Shown here: positions 11,936 through 24,837 of the stretch, one piece after another
How positions within the stretch are numbered: position 1 is the stretch's first letter
Layout of the letters: each line of letters opens with the position of its first letter
From: Mactromeris polynyma
Taxonomy: Eukaryota; Mollusca; Bivalvia; Venerida; Mactridae
DNA length: 64,000 bases
Assembly (NCBI GenBank): GCA_032209605.1
Contig: JASFXZ010000010.1
Span: forward strand, 6,593,385 to 6,657,384
Direction of reading: 5' to 3'
The notes under the pieces: generated by a model
The model's database searches: none
Told to the model about the DNA's origin: nothing
What the model saw: the letters and a program-made list of their open reading frames with translations, nothing else
Program-made: the position numbers and the translations under genes

Positions 11936-12251
11936 CATGAAAGTCTTTTTGTCCATGTCCCAGAGTGCATTGAAAATATTTTTGTTCTAAGGGAGGTAAT
12001 GCCATGTAATTACCTCCCTTGCAGACACTTATTTTAAGTCGTAGGGTAGTGTTGTCTTGGCAACTCTTTAGTCAATCTAGTGGTTAATAAGGCTGTTGTA
12101 GCTGATTGTTGTGTTCATTAGCTATTATAGTTTGTAAAATAAACACAGTACTAAGATATAGAATTGTTTTTACTGTATCATGTAGAAAACAAATAGCATA
12201 ATACACTCGTACACATTAGTAGAATTTGTAACAATTTCATTTGACAATAAA
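11936..12251 (+). other. 3' UTR of ZCRB1 with hairpin and polyadenylation signals
   Basis: Downstream of the TGA there is a perfect 12-bp hairpin: AAGGGAGGTAAT (11989-12000), an 8-base loop, and ATTACCTCCCTT (12009-12020). AATAAA signals follow at 12138-12143 and 12246-12251; either could end the transcript. Confidence 0.6.
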
Positions 12252-13450
12252 GTCATTCACTATGAGCAAAAACAAATTGCCAATGGTTATACATTATGTG
12301 TATACCTAGCCCCGCATACGTGTCTCTGTACTCTGACTTTTACAAGCGTCTTCATTGTACAGCGACGGTATTGAGATGTGACGTCCGTGGCTGGACTAGT
12401 GTATACCATACATTAAACTTTGACACAGATAATCGTGTTAGATAGTGTAACAGATGCCTAATTTAAAGATAACCCTATCAAAGTTAGAAAACTTGGGTAG
12501 GTAGGTGAAGAAATGTTTTTAAGATAGAGGATTAATGGCATTGCATGAATATTTAGTTAACTGCATTTAGACAATACAAATCGGTGCTTTACAATTGAAG
12601 CAAATTCCCTTCAGACTAGAAATGTAGCTGCTTTCTCCCCACTTTACTCAAGGGGCATAAATCTGCTCTTACTAAATACATCCAATGAAAAAAGGTGTGC
12701 AATTCCATGCAATGACTAAAAGCCTACACAGTTTTGATACTCTAGGTCAAATACTTCTTGAGATACAAGTGATAATTTTCAAATATTTAATTTTCATATT
12801 TAAAGACACATATATAACTCTCTTCTCCTGAGTTGGCGAGGGATGCCAAACTCCCAAGTGCACTACTTCATAATAATGCTGACATTTATTAGTGCAAAGT
12901 TTCAAAACTTTTGTTCAAACACTACAAAAAGTAAAAAATGTCAATTTTCACCAATTCAAGGCACATAACTCTATTTACCCTTGGCTGAGAGGGATTGGAT
13001 ACTCCATGTGGACATCTTCACATACTGATATACATTCCTATGAAGTTTGAAGACTGTGTATGTCTGAATGGTTCAGGAGATATGAACACATACGTTTTGT
13101 CAGACGGGCAAGGGTTAATCAGGGCCCCCCCACACAACTGTGGGGCCCAAAATATATACATGTACTAATAACACGTAAGACAAATTGCCAACATATGTGG
13201 TAGAATATATCAATGATCTTGTTGTATGTTCCACTTCACAGTCACTTTCTTATCACATTAAGCAAGAGGTGTAATGGAAGATACAGAAAATTTAAATCTT
13301 GTAGAAAGTAGAGTGAAAGAATTGAGAACATACAATGCAGTAAAAACTAAAATGAAACAAGAAATATATCGACTCAAATTGAATTCAGGATAGGTGTTGT
13401 GGTTTTATAGGTTAAGATTTTGAGTTACTGCACGAACACGAACGTTGTAA
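12252..13450. other. intergenic DNA with a dispersed repeat
   Basis: No gene is seen. From about 12600 to 13115 the plus strand has the phrases CAAGGGGCATAAATCTG, AAGTTTCAAAACTTTTGTTC, AAGGCACATAACTC and TTTGTCAGACGGGC. These resemble a decayed repeat that I associate with bivalve genomes; the family assignment is from memory. At about 13122-13150 a GGGCCCC tract pairs with GGGGCCC to form a short palindrome. Confidence 0.45.
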
Positions 13451-13981
13451 TACAGTGTGTTTCATAATAACTTGTTACCATTTCATAATGTTTCAGTTCG
13501 CAGAACATAAAATAATTAATAAAACAAAAACATACAGCTTACAGTAGAGAGAATAAAGTTGTATTTAGTTTAAAACATTACATACCATTGTTATCGTACA
13601 TTTAATATAAAATTCCGCCATTTATAAGATCATTGTTATAATATGTGCTCTAAATGACGTCCTTTCTGGCGCAATACGCTGTCGAGTCGCTTTGCAACTG
13701 TCACTACTAATGTTCCTAATTTCCTTCCTAATTGCTTGTTGAAATTCTTCAAGAGGTGATGGGGCAGATTTGTAAACACGATCTTTTGAATATCCCCATA
13801 GATAAATGTCCAATGGCGGCCATTCTATTTCCGTTCTGTAGGAAATGAACTGATTACCGAATGAAAATCGGCCATGATAGTCAGGGATTTTGCTTCTTCG
13901 AAACATTTTTTGTTTGTGGAGGAAAGTGTTAGGATGGGTACCCCCCAAAACCAGGTTTAAACCGCATTGGTGTTTCGTCAC
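13451..13981 (-). pseudogene. mariner/IS630-type transposase fragment
   Basis: An open frame of 119 codons (13622-13981, minus strand) includes IEWPPLDIYLWGYSKDRVY followed by PLEEFQQAIRKEI, the C-terminal signature of an invertebrate mariner-like transposase. The usual PDLTP stretch carrying the third catalytic acidic residue appears to be deleted between WPPL and DIYLWG, and the N-terminal half with the other catalytic residues is absent. At 13451 the sequence TACAGTGTGTTTCATAATAA resembles an element end next to a TA target. I found no matching opposite end, so this is a 5'-truncated dead copy. Confidence 0.75.
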
Positions 13982-16350
13982 GGACTGTTCGAATGAATTT
14001 CCTCTGTTTCACCTATCTTTAACGTTTAAAGTCTTATGCTTCATTGCATTTTGTTAATCGTTTACATCTATGAATGTTATGTCCGACTTCCGCATTCATT
14101 TCTATCGCTAGGCCATGTTTTATTACGAGTATACTGTTTTAATCGTATGTTACAGTGACATGTACCTTTTGCTAATGATGGTAATATATAGTTTCCGATG
14201 AACAAGCTATGATAATACAACGTTTGTAGTTTACATCTTACATATGCACATTCATCTCAGAAATGCTTAATCTAAATATTGTGCAACTGTTTAGGAGTAC
14301 ATTTACTTAGGATGAATATATATGACGTCTATATAAGAGGAGTTGTCAGACCATAAACATGTATACGTATACATTAAAACCTCACATTAAGACCACCTTA
14401 ATAATAATACCACCTCAATAATAAGACCACATTTTTCAAGTCCACTTCCACTGTTTAGCTCTTAATTCAACCTCAATACTAAGACCACCTCAATAAGACC
14501 AGTGTTCAATTACATGTAGTTGATATACTGTGTTTGTAATGATACACAAATTTGAACATGTGCGTGACACTGCGCTTGTATTGAAATACAAACTTTAGTG
14601 TGTATTTGTTATAAAATACGTTTAAGGATACACGAATTTGTTCATGAACTTTTAATAATGAACTTGTCATTATGAACTTGAAATGATACATGTCTTGTCA
14701 GTGTCACTATCATCTATATTGCATTTCTCATGCTATGAAGAATAACATATTTATACCACTGAATTGAGTTACTTCTTATTGGTAATAACAATAGCATCAA
14801 TTAGTGTAAATATACTGTATGTTTCTGACATCCAGTTCCAAGAATTTTGTAAAATCATTTATTAATTTTTATCAATGTATTGCTGCAATTGATAATATAA
14901 TAATACCTTTGTTGCGATGCCAAATATGTAAATTACCGAAGATTGGATTGAAATTAGGGTAGTTTGTTCCCTCAGAAGAACACAAATTGTCCAGAATGCC
15001 ATTAAAACGGTATTAAAATGTGTTGTAGAAACTAACAATATTTTCATTGCAACTTTTATTACACACATGTATTATTACGGATACAAAAAAGTGTATTGTG
15101 CAACGTTAAACCGCCAGTGCCTGATTTAACAATAATGCGGAAAATCTGTTTCATATTCATAGGGTCAATAAACATGACGTTTTGATAAACTTGTCATTTT
15201 TTTATTCTTGGATTTTTTTTCTGTCAAAATACAGACATTGTAGAATACAAACATGGAAATCTTTCGTGAAAAAATTTGTTTGGGGTCGAGTCAAGTTTTA
15301 CTAAATTGCCTGGTCTCGTATATTTTTAGTATTTCATGTAGTTTGTCCAGTCACCAATATTGAAGGCGCCATGGAATTGTTAGTCCTTACTTACAAGGAA
15401 GTGGCATTGTCATAGCATACAAACGCAATATTTTATAGATCATAAACCTAGTTTTTATTTACACCTACCTTGAAATAGTCAATCGAATTTCGTTTCCAGA
15501 TTATGCTACTTCTGTTTCCAAGAGAACCTTATTTGAGCTGCTAGTACATCCAATGTATCATGTGTTAAACTATTGTAATGTTGTTACTTCATATTGTTCT
15601 TTTTATGTTACTGGTATCTTCTAGGTAAAATCCGTATTTCGCTATATGGGCTTTTACAAAGGATTCAAATAGTTCCAGTTTCCAGATCGAATGAAGTTCA
15701 GTAATAAGTTAATCCGTTTGTTTTAAGTTCACAACTTAAACGGTAAAGCGTTGGTTTAAGGGGAAGCATTTTCATACAGCAATCCGGAGTAGGTGATCTT
15801 CTAAAGGCTGATCTGTGTCTTTTGTTTTTTGCCCAGGTACGCAATGTTCTTCCAGCAGTTCCGTTGCTGGGTAGTGGAAACATGAGATCGACAAGTTAAA
15901 TATACTGTAAATCTTGAACTCTCCATCAGGGCTGAATAATTTAGTGTGTACAAGTCAAAAATATCAGTCCCACAGTCTCCTCAGAGCAAGTAAAATAAAT
16001 GTATAACATCATTATGTAACATATCCATTTTGCGGAAGCACGTGTATTATTAACTTTAACCCTTAGAATACGTTGGATATTGTATACACACTGTCGGATA
16101 TAGTTCGTGTTCGTGGTTCTCGTGCAGCGTGTGATACACTTAGTGATTTTACAACTGAATGATGAGCTAAACGAGGTCTTGAATTTGGTTTACTATTTGC
16201 AAGTAGCAGTTCTTTCCTGTTTGCGGGCATATATAATTGGAATTGGCTGAAAATGAGTTATTGTCACATAGATTTTGATCTATACATTTAGCGGCCTTAC
16301 CTCATCCGTTGTTTTGTCTGTATACATTGGCAACATTTGAACCGTTGAAG
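13982..16350. other. intergenic DNA, repeats only
   Basis: No gene is recognised. At 14370-14510 the plus strand repeats AAGACCACCTCAATA-type words, related to the nested palindrome in ZCRB1 intron 3. Open frames at 14862-15068 and 15698-15883 (minus) have no recognisable motif. Confidence 0.45.
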
Positions 16351-16470
16351 TGCACCCCTTATCCACGGAATTGGTATAAGTGCACCCCTTATCCACGGAA
16401 TTGGTATAAGTGCACCCCTTATCCACGGAATTGGTATAAGTGCACCCCTTATCCACGGAATTGGTATAAA
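16351..16470. repeat. perfect 30-bp tandem repeat, four copies
   Basis: Four consecutive 30-bp units (16351-16380, 16381-16410, 16411-16440 and 16441-16470) contain TGCACCCCTTATCCACGGAA and differ only at the last base of the last unit. Because 30 is a multiple of three, the minus strand reads through as a ten-residue repeat (IPIPWIRGAL) inside a 91-codon frame. There is no other sign that the frame is a gene. Confidence 0.95.
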
Positions 16471-19400
16471 CAGTGTATGTAAACTACTATACTTAATCCG
16501 AAAACGAGTCCCCAAGCTAAACTCCAAAATGCATGGCACACAATTCCATTGTTTTACTATGTCAGTAGACATAACTCTATCCTAGCAGATAGGATCTGAT
16601 GACTATACCCTTGGTACATACTTTCATTTGCTGAAAAATACTGCTATGAGATAACAGGAGGTAATCTACTGTTTTAGAGACACAAAATACATTGGGCGGG
16701 TTGACCGGTAAGGGTAAACCTAAATGCCCACCTCCCATTCTTTTTTATGAGGGGGACCTAAAGTAATACATATACACATGTAGTCTGCAAGTAGAGCGCA
16801 ACTTTGATAGCTGTATATGAGCAGGAATATTTAAGTCGTTAACATCCGTTATTGATGCTGACGTCATTTGTAACATCTTATGTATAGGGAGCTAGGTTTC
16901 AATTTGATGACTAGTGACAACTTCAATAAATAATACTCCAGTGCAACATTTTCACAGCAACACCATTCAGGAGATGCACATTTTGGTTGCTGTAGTGAGA
17001 TTGATGCTCTGGAGGTTAAATTCAAAGTAAATGCTTACTACAGGAAAAATGTGTTCAGTTGTTCAAGAGAGGTTGTTGCTCAAGAGTCACTCTGGAGATT
17101 CTGGTTGCAATGTGCTATACAATACAGGTCTATAATAACACACACTATGACAACTGAATGAATGTACGAGTATGGTATAATGTAAATATGGCTGACAACT
17201 AGTATTCAACTAGTAGTAACCAGCATATACAATAGACAACTTTGGTTTCTTATTCTCATTCAATACAGGTTCGAAAGATAACCCCAGCATATCTGACGAC
17301 CAGAATCCGAGCCCTTAGTGTGAACCTGGGTTAATTCGGTAAGGCAAAATGATAAAAAATTGAAAAAAGTCCTATGTATGAATTTTATTCTAAAAAAGAT
17401 AATTGAATAAATTTGTTGACAATTGCTATGAGCAAAGATAATTAGATTAGGCAATCTTCACATGGATAAAATACTTTATACAAAACATAAAGGCAAATAA
17501 AACCTCTAACTGAGTGAGCAAAAAAACAACATTATCACAGATAACTGGTACCGGTAGGGGGGATATGTGTTCCTATCACAGTCTATGTGCCTTAGGTTAA
17601 CTTATAGCACTTATCACAGGCATTGTACAAATATAATGATATAAAACATAAATTATGTAACAAAAAATATGCATTCACAAACTGGAGTTAATGAAATACA
17701 AAGCATCAATAAAATCAGGTGGGCAAAAAGATTTTTGCTTATCTTAACCCTGTTTAGTTTAATGCTATGCTTGACATTCACATTTATCTTACATGTAAAA
17801 TACTAGATTAGACATTCACATTGATGAAAAATGTTGACACCTGAACCAAAACACAGAAAACAAATAAGTATGTACACATAGTACATGTTTCAAAATAACA
17901 TAAATTTCAAAAACAATCATAGACAACAAATAGCACTTATACAAAACACATGTAACAATGTTAGAAATATGAGGTAGTGAATTGTTATAGCTACATCGAG
18001 TTACATGAAACAGAATATTACAGTGCCTCTGTACCCATCTTTGCTGTTACAAGATTGTAATGCTTGCTATGTGTCCAGCAAGTGTCCTAACAATGCAAAC
18101 TTTTATAACTATAACTGCTAATTGAATTTGTTTTGCCCTGCTGAATAAAATAGTAACTAACCGTAAACGCGAAACACACAAATGGCCATACCAAATCTTG
18201 AAGCAAAAGAATTAACTATTCTTGGACTACATAATGGTCAATGTAAAATTGAAAGTAATTGTGAAAATGAGTATGAAGGGTATATGAAAATAACCATGTT
18301 TACATGTAAGAATGCATACATTAATCAATCATGTATTACTGAAAGATGTTACTGCATGAACTTATAAGTTATTTTTTATACATATTTCTTATTAATTTAC
18401 ATTGGGGTTATTATCATTTTTTCTTGATAAAATTTAATAAATGATTTAGAGTATTAAATAATTTACTGAGTGTATAATACATGCATGTACACATGGGATT
18501 TGCATGACCTAAACATTAGCTATAATATGTACACATAATATGTAATTAACATAACCAATACAGACTTAATCACCATGATTTTATGACTTGCCTGTTCTAT
18601 CACAGATCACATGAACATACCAATACTTAAGTTATATTACGATTCGTAATTTTTAAAAATGCTATTGTTGTGAATCAAGAAAAAGTGGCATCAGTGTTAG
18701 GTAGACAATCAAAAACATGCCTACGAGTCAAAACAAAATCTCTTCTCAACATAACCAAATAAAAGTAGACAGTCTTGGATATTGAAAACAGACAGAACAA
18801 TCACTATATTGGTTTACCATTTCCGTGTATATGAAGCTTGTAGTGGATGTAATCTTTATCTTGAAATGGTTTGAAAATAATGTTTTGTTACTTTTTTATT
18901 ACAATACTGAGATTAGTTTTCAATAATTTGAGCAGTGACTTTGAACACTAACATATCTTTCAGTTATACATCTATCAATACTTGTCCACAACAAATACAA
19001 ACTCTACCAAACAACTATTCAGACATTATTGTTCTGTCAGCCACTGAATTATGCACGAGTACAGGTGCAAAATATCAAAAATCTGCTTTAATACAGCAAT
19101 TAACTGCTCAAAACATTCAATACATCTGATGCCCATTCTATTATACAACCTTGTACAAGTTTTTAATGGTTCCTGTCCAATTGTGGGGAGTTGTAATCCT
19201 TTTTCAACAGTATGTCAGTTACAAATAATGCATAACTAGCGATCTATTTGCAAGATAAAGGACAGGGTAGTCAGAATGAAAGTTATACAGTGGTCAGACT
19301 GCCCAGTCTGTAATGTATTGAAGCCAATTGACCAAAACCAGTGTTCCAATGTTACCAACCAGAACTAACCATCCTTCTACAGGCAATTATTGCAAGAGAG

Positions 19401-20004
19401 CATACACTTCATACGGAGTTCGAACCTAAAACCTCCATTATGGCAGTCCAGTATTCTTACAACTCTATCAAGGAGGACTGAATGGTTCCCAACTTAAGCC
19501 TGATGATGCAACTCGGTGTAAATTATTTCAGCAAAACTATGAGTGAAAAAATAAATGACGTTTAAATATGAGTAAAAAAACATGTGTAAAAAGTGTTGTC
19601 AACAAACTGATATATAAGCAAAAATGAAACATACAAAATCTGTGCCTCACAGTTAAACACCATCTCTACATAATGGCTGATTGGAAACAAAAATAACCAC
19701 AAAGGTCACAGATTAATAAAATTTAGACACCTAGAAAGTGATTGTAAACCACAAGGCCTGACAAAATAATATGTATCATTCTGATTAGGCTGCAAGAAAG
19801 ATGGATTGGATATATTTCCTGATTTAATTCCCAATCCTTTTTTTGGTATCTATAATACTTGGGCTCAGTTTGCATTCCTTTTCAAATAAAGACGCAAAAA
19901 AATCACATACCCCGGTACGCTTTTTTCAAAGCCATAAAAACGTTCCATCGGGGCAGTCAAGAAACCAGAAATAAATATAATTTTCTTAGGCCAAATGTAT
20001 AGGT
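16471..20004. other. intergenic DNA beyond the 3' ends of ZCRB1 and the cadherin
   Basis: No gene is recognised. The 3' UTR of the cadherin may reach into the right part: ATTAAA on the minus strand at 20005-20010 and AATAAA on the minus strand at 18895-18900 are candidate polyadenylation signals. Open frames at 18182-18367, 18935-19239 and 17260-17454 show no motif. Confidence 0.4.
19410..19480 (-). repeat. tRNA-derived SINE head
   Basis: On the minus strand the stretch reads TAGAGTTGTAAGAATACTGG, then GACTGCCATAATGGAGG and a B-box-like GGTTCGAACTCC at 19415-19426. The order matches the D arm, anticodon arm and T arm of a tRNA, but the acceptor stem is not convincing. A SINE head is the best reading. 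Confidence 0.45.
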
Positions 20005-20117
20005 TTTAATCATCTCTCAAAATAAATACAAGTTATCACAGACAAAATATATCAAAACACCACTTCTTTCAAGATTGTTACTTATCAACATCACATTCTG
20101 CTTCTAAGCTAGTTAAT

Positions 20118-23100
20118 TTAGTCGTCTCTAGTCAACTTGACTTGTTGTCCATCGGGAGTATTGACCCATCGGCGTTCATTTGTCTTTGTGTTATACTCGT
20201 ACAACCTCTTTGACACTGTAAGTAAAATTACAAAAAAAGACGATTCTATAAGATGTTGAAAAAATAAAAATAGAATCAGACTCCACTCTGAACTGAAAGG
20301 ACAACCACATTCTTTGAAGAATGCAAATTTTCTCTGTTGTTGATCCAGAGCGACATTTGATAGTAAATTTTTGCCGTGAGAAATTTCACAATATTGATGT
20401 TGTTTGCACAAGAGAGGGCCACTCTGAAAGGGCTGCACAGTATTTCAGCATGTATCTTTTTTCAGCAGGAAAATATACGTTTGCACAAAACAGCTCTTGT
20501 TTTTTGTTGTTGTAAACTTCAGATTATGTAATTTAATATTTCAATAGTGAAAACAACTTTACTTTACTTGCATATATTGACCTGTACTACATAGTAGTTA
20601 TATTAACTACACTGATTTAGATATTATAGTACAGTGTCACTTGATACATGCAGTAGCTGTATGTCATCAATTGAATGACTTTTAGTGCCATGAGTACGAT
20701 AAAAAACGGCTGGAACTCCAAACCAGTATGGTCAGGCTGAAGGCTGGAAATCTTTACCAGTCCAGACAGGGTAAAGGCCAGAACTCCACACCAGTCTGCA
20801 CAAGCTGAATGCTGCAACTCCAAACCAGCCAGGAAAGGCTAGCCACTAGAATTTCAGACTAGTTCGGAATATCCTACGTCAGCACATAAACTTACCTGGA
20901 TCAATGGCTCTCCCATCAAACTGTCTGTTTGTGGCCCCAAAACTGGGAGAATCCTGTGGTAAATCAGGGAAAACCTTTTCATTGTGTGTTTTGTACAATG
21001 GTGGAAGATGTTTAGGAACTGGAATAGTTTCTGTGGGTATTGGACTTTCAGCTCTCAGCTTCTCGCGTTTTTTAATCAATGTTGGTCCATTGTTTTCAGA
21101 TTCGTCGTATAAGTTAATATCCTTTGGTTTTTCAATTGATCTGTTACCAATCTGCATTGGTACCTTCTTTGTCTGAAAAAAAATGATGACACAGATACAA
21201 TAACTTGAAAAAGAAACAAAAAATGGCACCAGTTAGTGAAGAATGCCCATCAAACCCTTACCTGTGACCTTCACCTTTAATATTTGGGCAAAGCTTCATT
21301 TGAATCCGTTGAATTGTTTAAAGCTTTTGCTGAGACTTCAGTTTATTCAGATGGATGCTAAGATGAACTAACACACAGACAGACAGTGGGATTACTGTAT
21401 GCCTCCCTTCAGGGGATACATATAATACATACAGCTAAAACCTCCAAGTTGATATGTCAGCATCACATGAAGAAACTTGGCATGAATACATTCAACTAGA
21501 AACATTGTAATCGGAAACAAATACCATCCCTGGTATACCAATTTGTGTAGTTTCCTAATAACTTTCGTTTTGTCTCAGAGTTATACACCATTTTTCAAAC
21601 AGTATTTCAGTCATGTATGGAGGTCAGCAGAACAAACCAGACAAATGACTTTGGATGTAGTTCTTCAGTCTAATTGTCATGCAGAACATACATACCCAGG
21701 CTTTTCGAAAACTTCAACCTCAAGATTGGCAGTCTGGCACTCTGACGACTGAGCACCCTGATCAGGTTTTTCAATTACTGAACTCCATACAATATTAGCA
21801 TTGTACATGTATTGACAACCTTCAGCACCTTATACAAATCTTTTATAGTGGTCCACAACACAACATACAGAATTTGTTGACTAGGATATCAAAGATGAAG
21901 TATTTATAAGTAACTGATCAGCATTTAGTAGAACTTACAGCAAACGGCATTGGTAGGGCTACTACAGTTGGAGATAGGTGACTTTTATCAAACGATTTTA
22001 TGTCAGATGCAGCTGAAATATCAGAATTAATAATAATACAGTGAAAATACAGCAGGCGATAATACATGTCACCGTATTGTACGGTTCATAAGATCTCATT
22101 GACAAATACAAACTTCATACAAATAAGATGTGTACATCCCGGCCAAAAGAAAGAATTTGAAAAAAGTAAGGATATCTGATAAATTACTAGATAAAGATTC
22201 ATTAAAATCAAGCTTGTAACAAAATTATCCTTACAAATGAGAATATAGAAGAATTGCTATATGTGTTTGTACATATTTTATTTATAATAGTCATGACTTG
22301 TATTAATTCGAACTTATTTACTTAACAATAATTCTTGAGCATATTATCACAACTTATACTGATCACTCTCAATGACATTCCGAATTTATGAAATTCACTG
22401 TCAAATCTGAGTTAATAAAAAATCATGTTTTGAGGAACACGAAAAATCGGTCAATGGCGCCACAGGGATTCGAACCGTTATGCTAACCACTACACCACAA
22501 CGATCTAACGTCATCTTCGTGCAAATTTAACTTATTAAGTGAGATAAGGTTAACTAGTCCAGCTTGACTCCAAAAACATCACATCAGAAGTCAGATGCTG
22601 TACCCCTAAATCACTATGTGTTCCCTGACTATGAGTTTAAATACTAAATATACAATGTCAAGCATAAGAATTCTGAAATATATGTACAATTATGCTGTAT
22701 GTTTTTATGAAAACAATATCAATCATTCTGCTTACTACATGTACCTGATAGTACCAATCTCAAGTGAACGACAATACAAACAATTTTCGATTAAGAATCA
22801 TATTCACACACATACACATTGCAAGTTTTACCAAACCACATGCGGAGAGGCAAGATTCATAGAAGTTCATGGCAGCAAAAGTAATGCAGGCATAGAAATT
22901 AGCTGTTAGCATGCGGAGGGGTGAAAATACAACTAGTCAATAAGAAAGCAGATAAGACTTGTTGTTTTTTTACCCGTCAATATACACTTCCACCTAAAAT
23001 TTGGAACATAAATTCCCAATGTGACTTATCACCTATGATCTCTAAAAGTACACAATTTTCTTGTACTTGATTATTTTTTCTGTTCAAAGCATAACATACA

Positions 23101-24837
23101 ACACACAAAATATCCACTAAAGAAAATGCCTAATTGAATGTACATGTATATAACAATTCTATATTAATGCAAAAATGTTCACTTATGATGCAGAAGTAAG
23201 CAAAGCCTAAGCAAGCAGCCACCTTAAATTGCCATACCAACGTGCTGGTAAGTTGAATGAGGAGTTACGAGGATATTTGTGTGTTTTGGTGCAAGATCGA
23301 AAGTTATTTCACCGAGCAAGCAGCAGACGGAAGATTTAACTCAGATGCTCATGAGGGGAAATTATTCAATCTTACACAGAAACATACTATATTAAATATT
23401 CTATTCATTTCATGCTTAATTTGGTATTTTTACTCGTAAGTTACATCAAATTTCCCTGTGGAACGCCTCAATATTTTATGTCATCATTACCACTTTGACA
23501 TTTTCACTGTAAGTTATCAGATAATAATTGAACGTTATTCCGCAGTAAAGCACCGGAAAGCATGAAATATATAAATGTATATACAATACCACACTTTTTA
23601 AAATAGCAAATTTTACATGCAAGCAGTTTGTACCACATTTTATTACAATAAAACTATAAAATATATATCCACACTAGCAATTCTACAGACTCCCTGGTAA
23701 TGTCTTAATTCCAGTTCTGATAACGTATAGCTTTTAAAAATGCTGAAATGATGCACTTGTTACTCGATATACCCAACATATCTATGGACTGTCCATGTTT
23801 TTTTACATCAAATCAAACGCTATTAAAAGTCAAATTACATTCATTTAGAATCAGAATGTTAACATGAAAGTTTAATTACTTTGGGACGTATCAGAAAATT
23901 TAGCTGAATTTCCCTTTATTACAAGTTTCAAGTCAGATTCATTTGTATGTTGTAAAAAGCAACAGTTATATCATGTATTTTGCTTGCTTAAAGGCACCAC
24001 ACTTCTAAATCTTCCACTAAAAAACTGATTGTCCGATCATGTTGATACATTGCATCTGTAGTGTTACCTGATTAACTGATTGGCAAATCTGACTGATTTC
24101 CCCATCGCCGCTAACAATCATATTAAGAACAAAGTAACAACTTTTAAGACTCTAAATTGGGCAACCTGGGCTGCCTCTGATTGAACTTACAAGGGTGACA
24201 GCTCTAGGTTGAAATATATCAATGTTGAAATGAAAATTTTAAGGTAAGGAAACCCAGAAACATGACATTCACACATAACATTGTATGTCAATTATAAAGA
24301 CAAGTGCACCAAGTTTTAATATATTCGCCAGGGTGTCTGCTACATGTTAAACACTTACAGATAAACATTTGAGGCGTTTGCTCTGAAACAAATATTGTAG
24401 TTGTGCGGTAATAAAGTATGTGCATTGAGAAAAATAATGCACAAAACTGCTATTGCTTTGGTTAATAATTTTTTTTCCAGGTGTATATCATACTATGAAC
24501 AACAGCTGAAAATATATATCAAAAGTCAATTTTCCAATACTGGATTAAAATGTCTAAGTGGTTATTTCTAGTAGTTACAAAATGTTTTAAGAAGAATAAA
24601 CATTTTATGCATGCTTAAGGTTTTGAAATTAAATTTTTTACAAAGAATTAACAAAATTTTACAATGAATTAACACCACAAATTGGCCTACAATTAGAGAT
24701 CTACTGGATGCCAGTAACAGATACTACAAGAACAGTAAGTCTTACTTTGTAAAGTATTGTTTCTTGAGTGGAACTGATTCTTGGCTACTTTGTCCCCATC
24801 ATCATCATCACCTATCTCTACTCTGTTTCTGTGAGCT
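20118..24837 (-). CDS. cadherin: cytoplasmic tail, four exons
   Basis: Exons 24746-24837, 21939-22012, 20896-21172 and 20118-20215 (stop TAA at 20118-20120). Phases fit exactly: 1+90+1, 2+72, 276+1, 2+96. The tail begins RAHRNRVEIGDDDDGDK, runs through a proline-rich part (ESPIPTETIPVPKHLPP) and ends with FDGRAIDPVSK, RLYEYNTKTNERRW and LTRDD. I see no beta-catenin-binding segment of classical cadherins. The last two exons may form a small conserved C-terminal module. The tail ends in RDD, which is not a classical PDZ ligand. Introns 22013-24745 and 21173-21938 carry repeats. Confidence 0.85.

Noticed and set aside
13122..13150. GGGCCCC palindrome as a transcription terminator
   Set aside because: No gene ends nearby on either strand and animal genes do not use such terminators.
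16351..16470. CRISPR-like array
   Set aside because: Units are directly tandem with no spacers, in an animal genome; it is a plain minisatellite.
22455..22505. functional tRNA gene
   Set aside because: A and B boxes are present but the anticodon arm is missing and no acceptor stem pairs.
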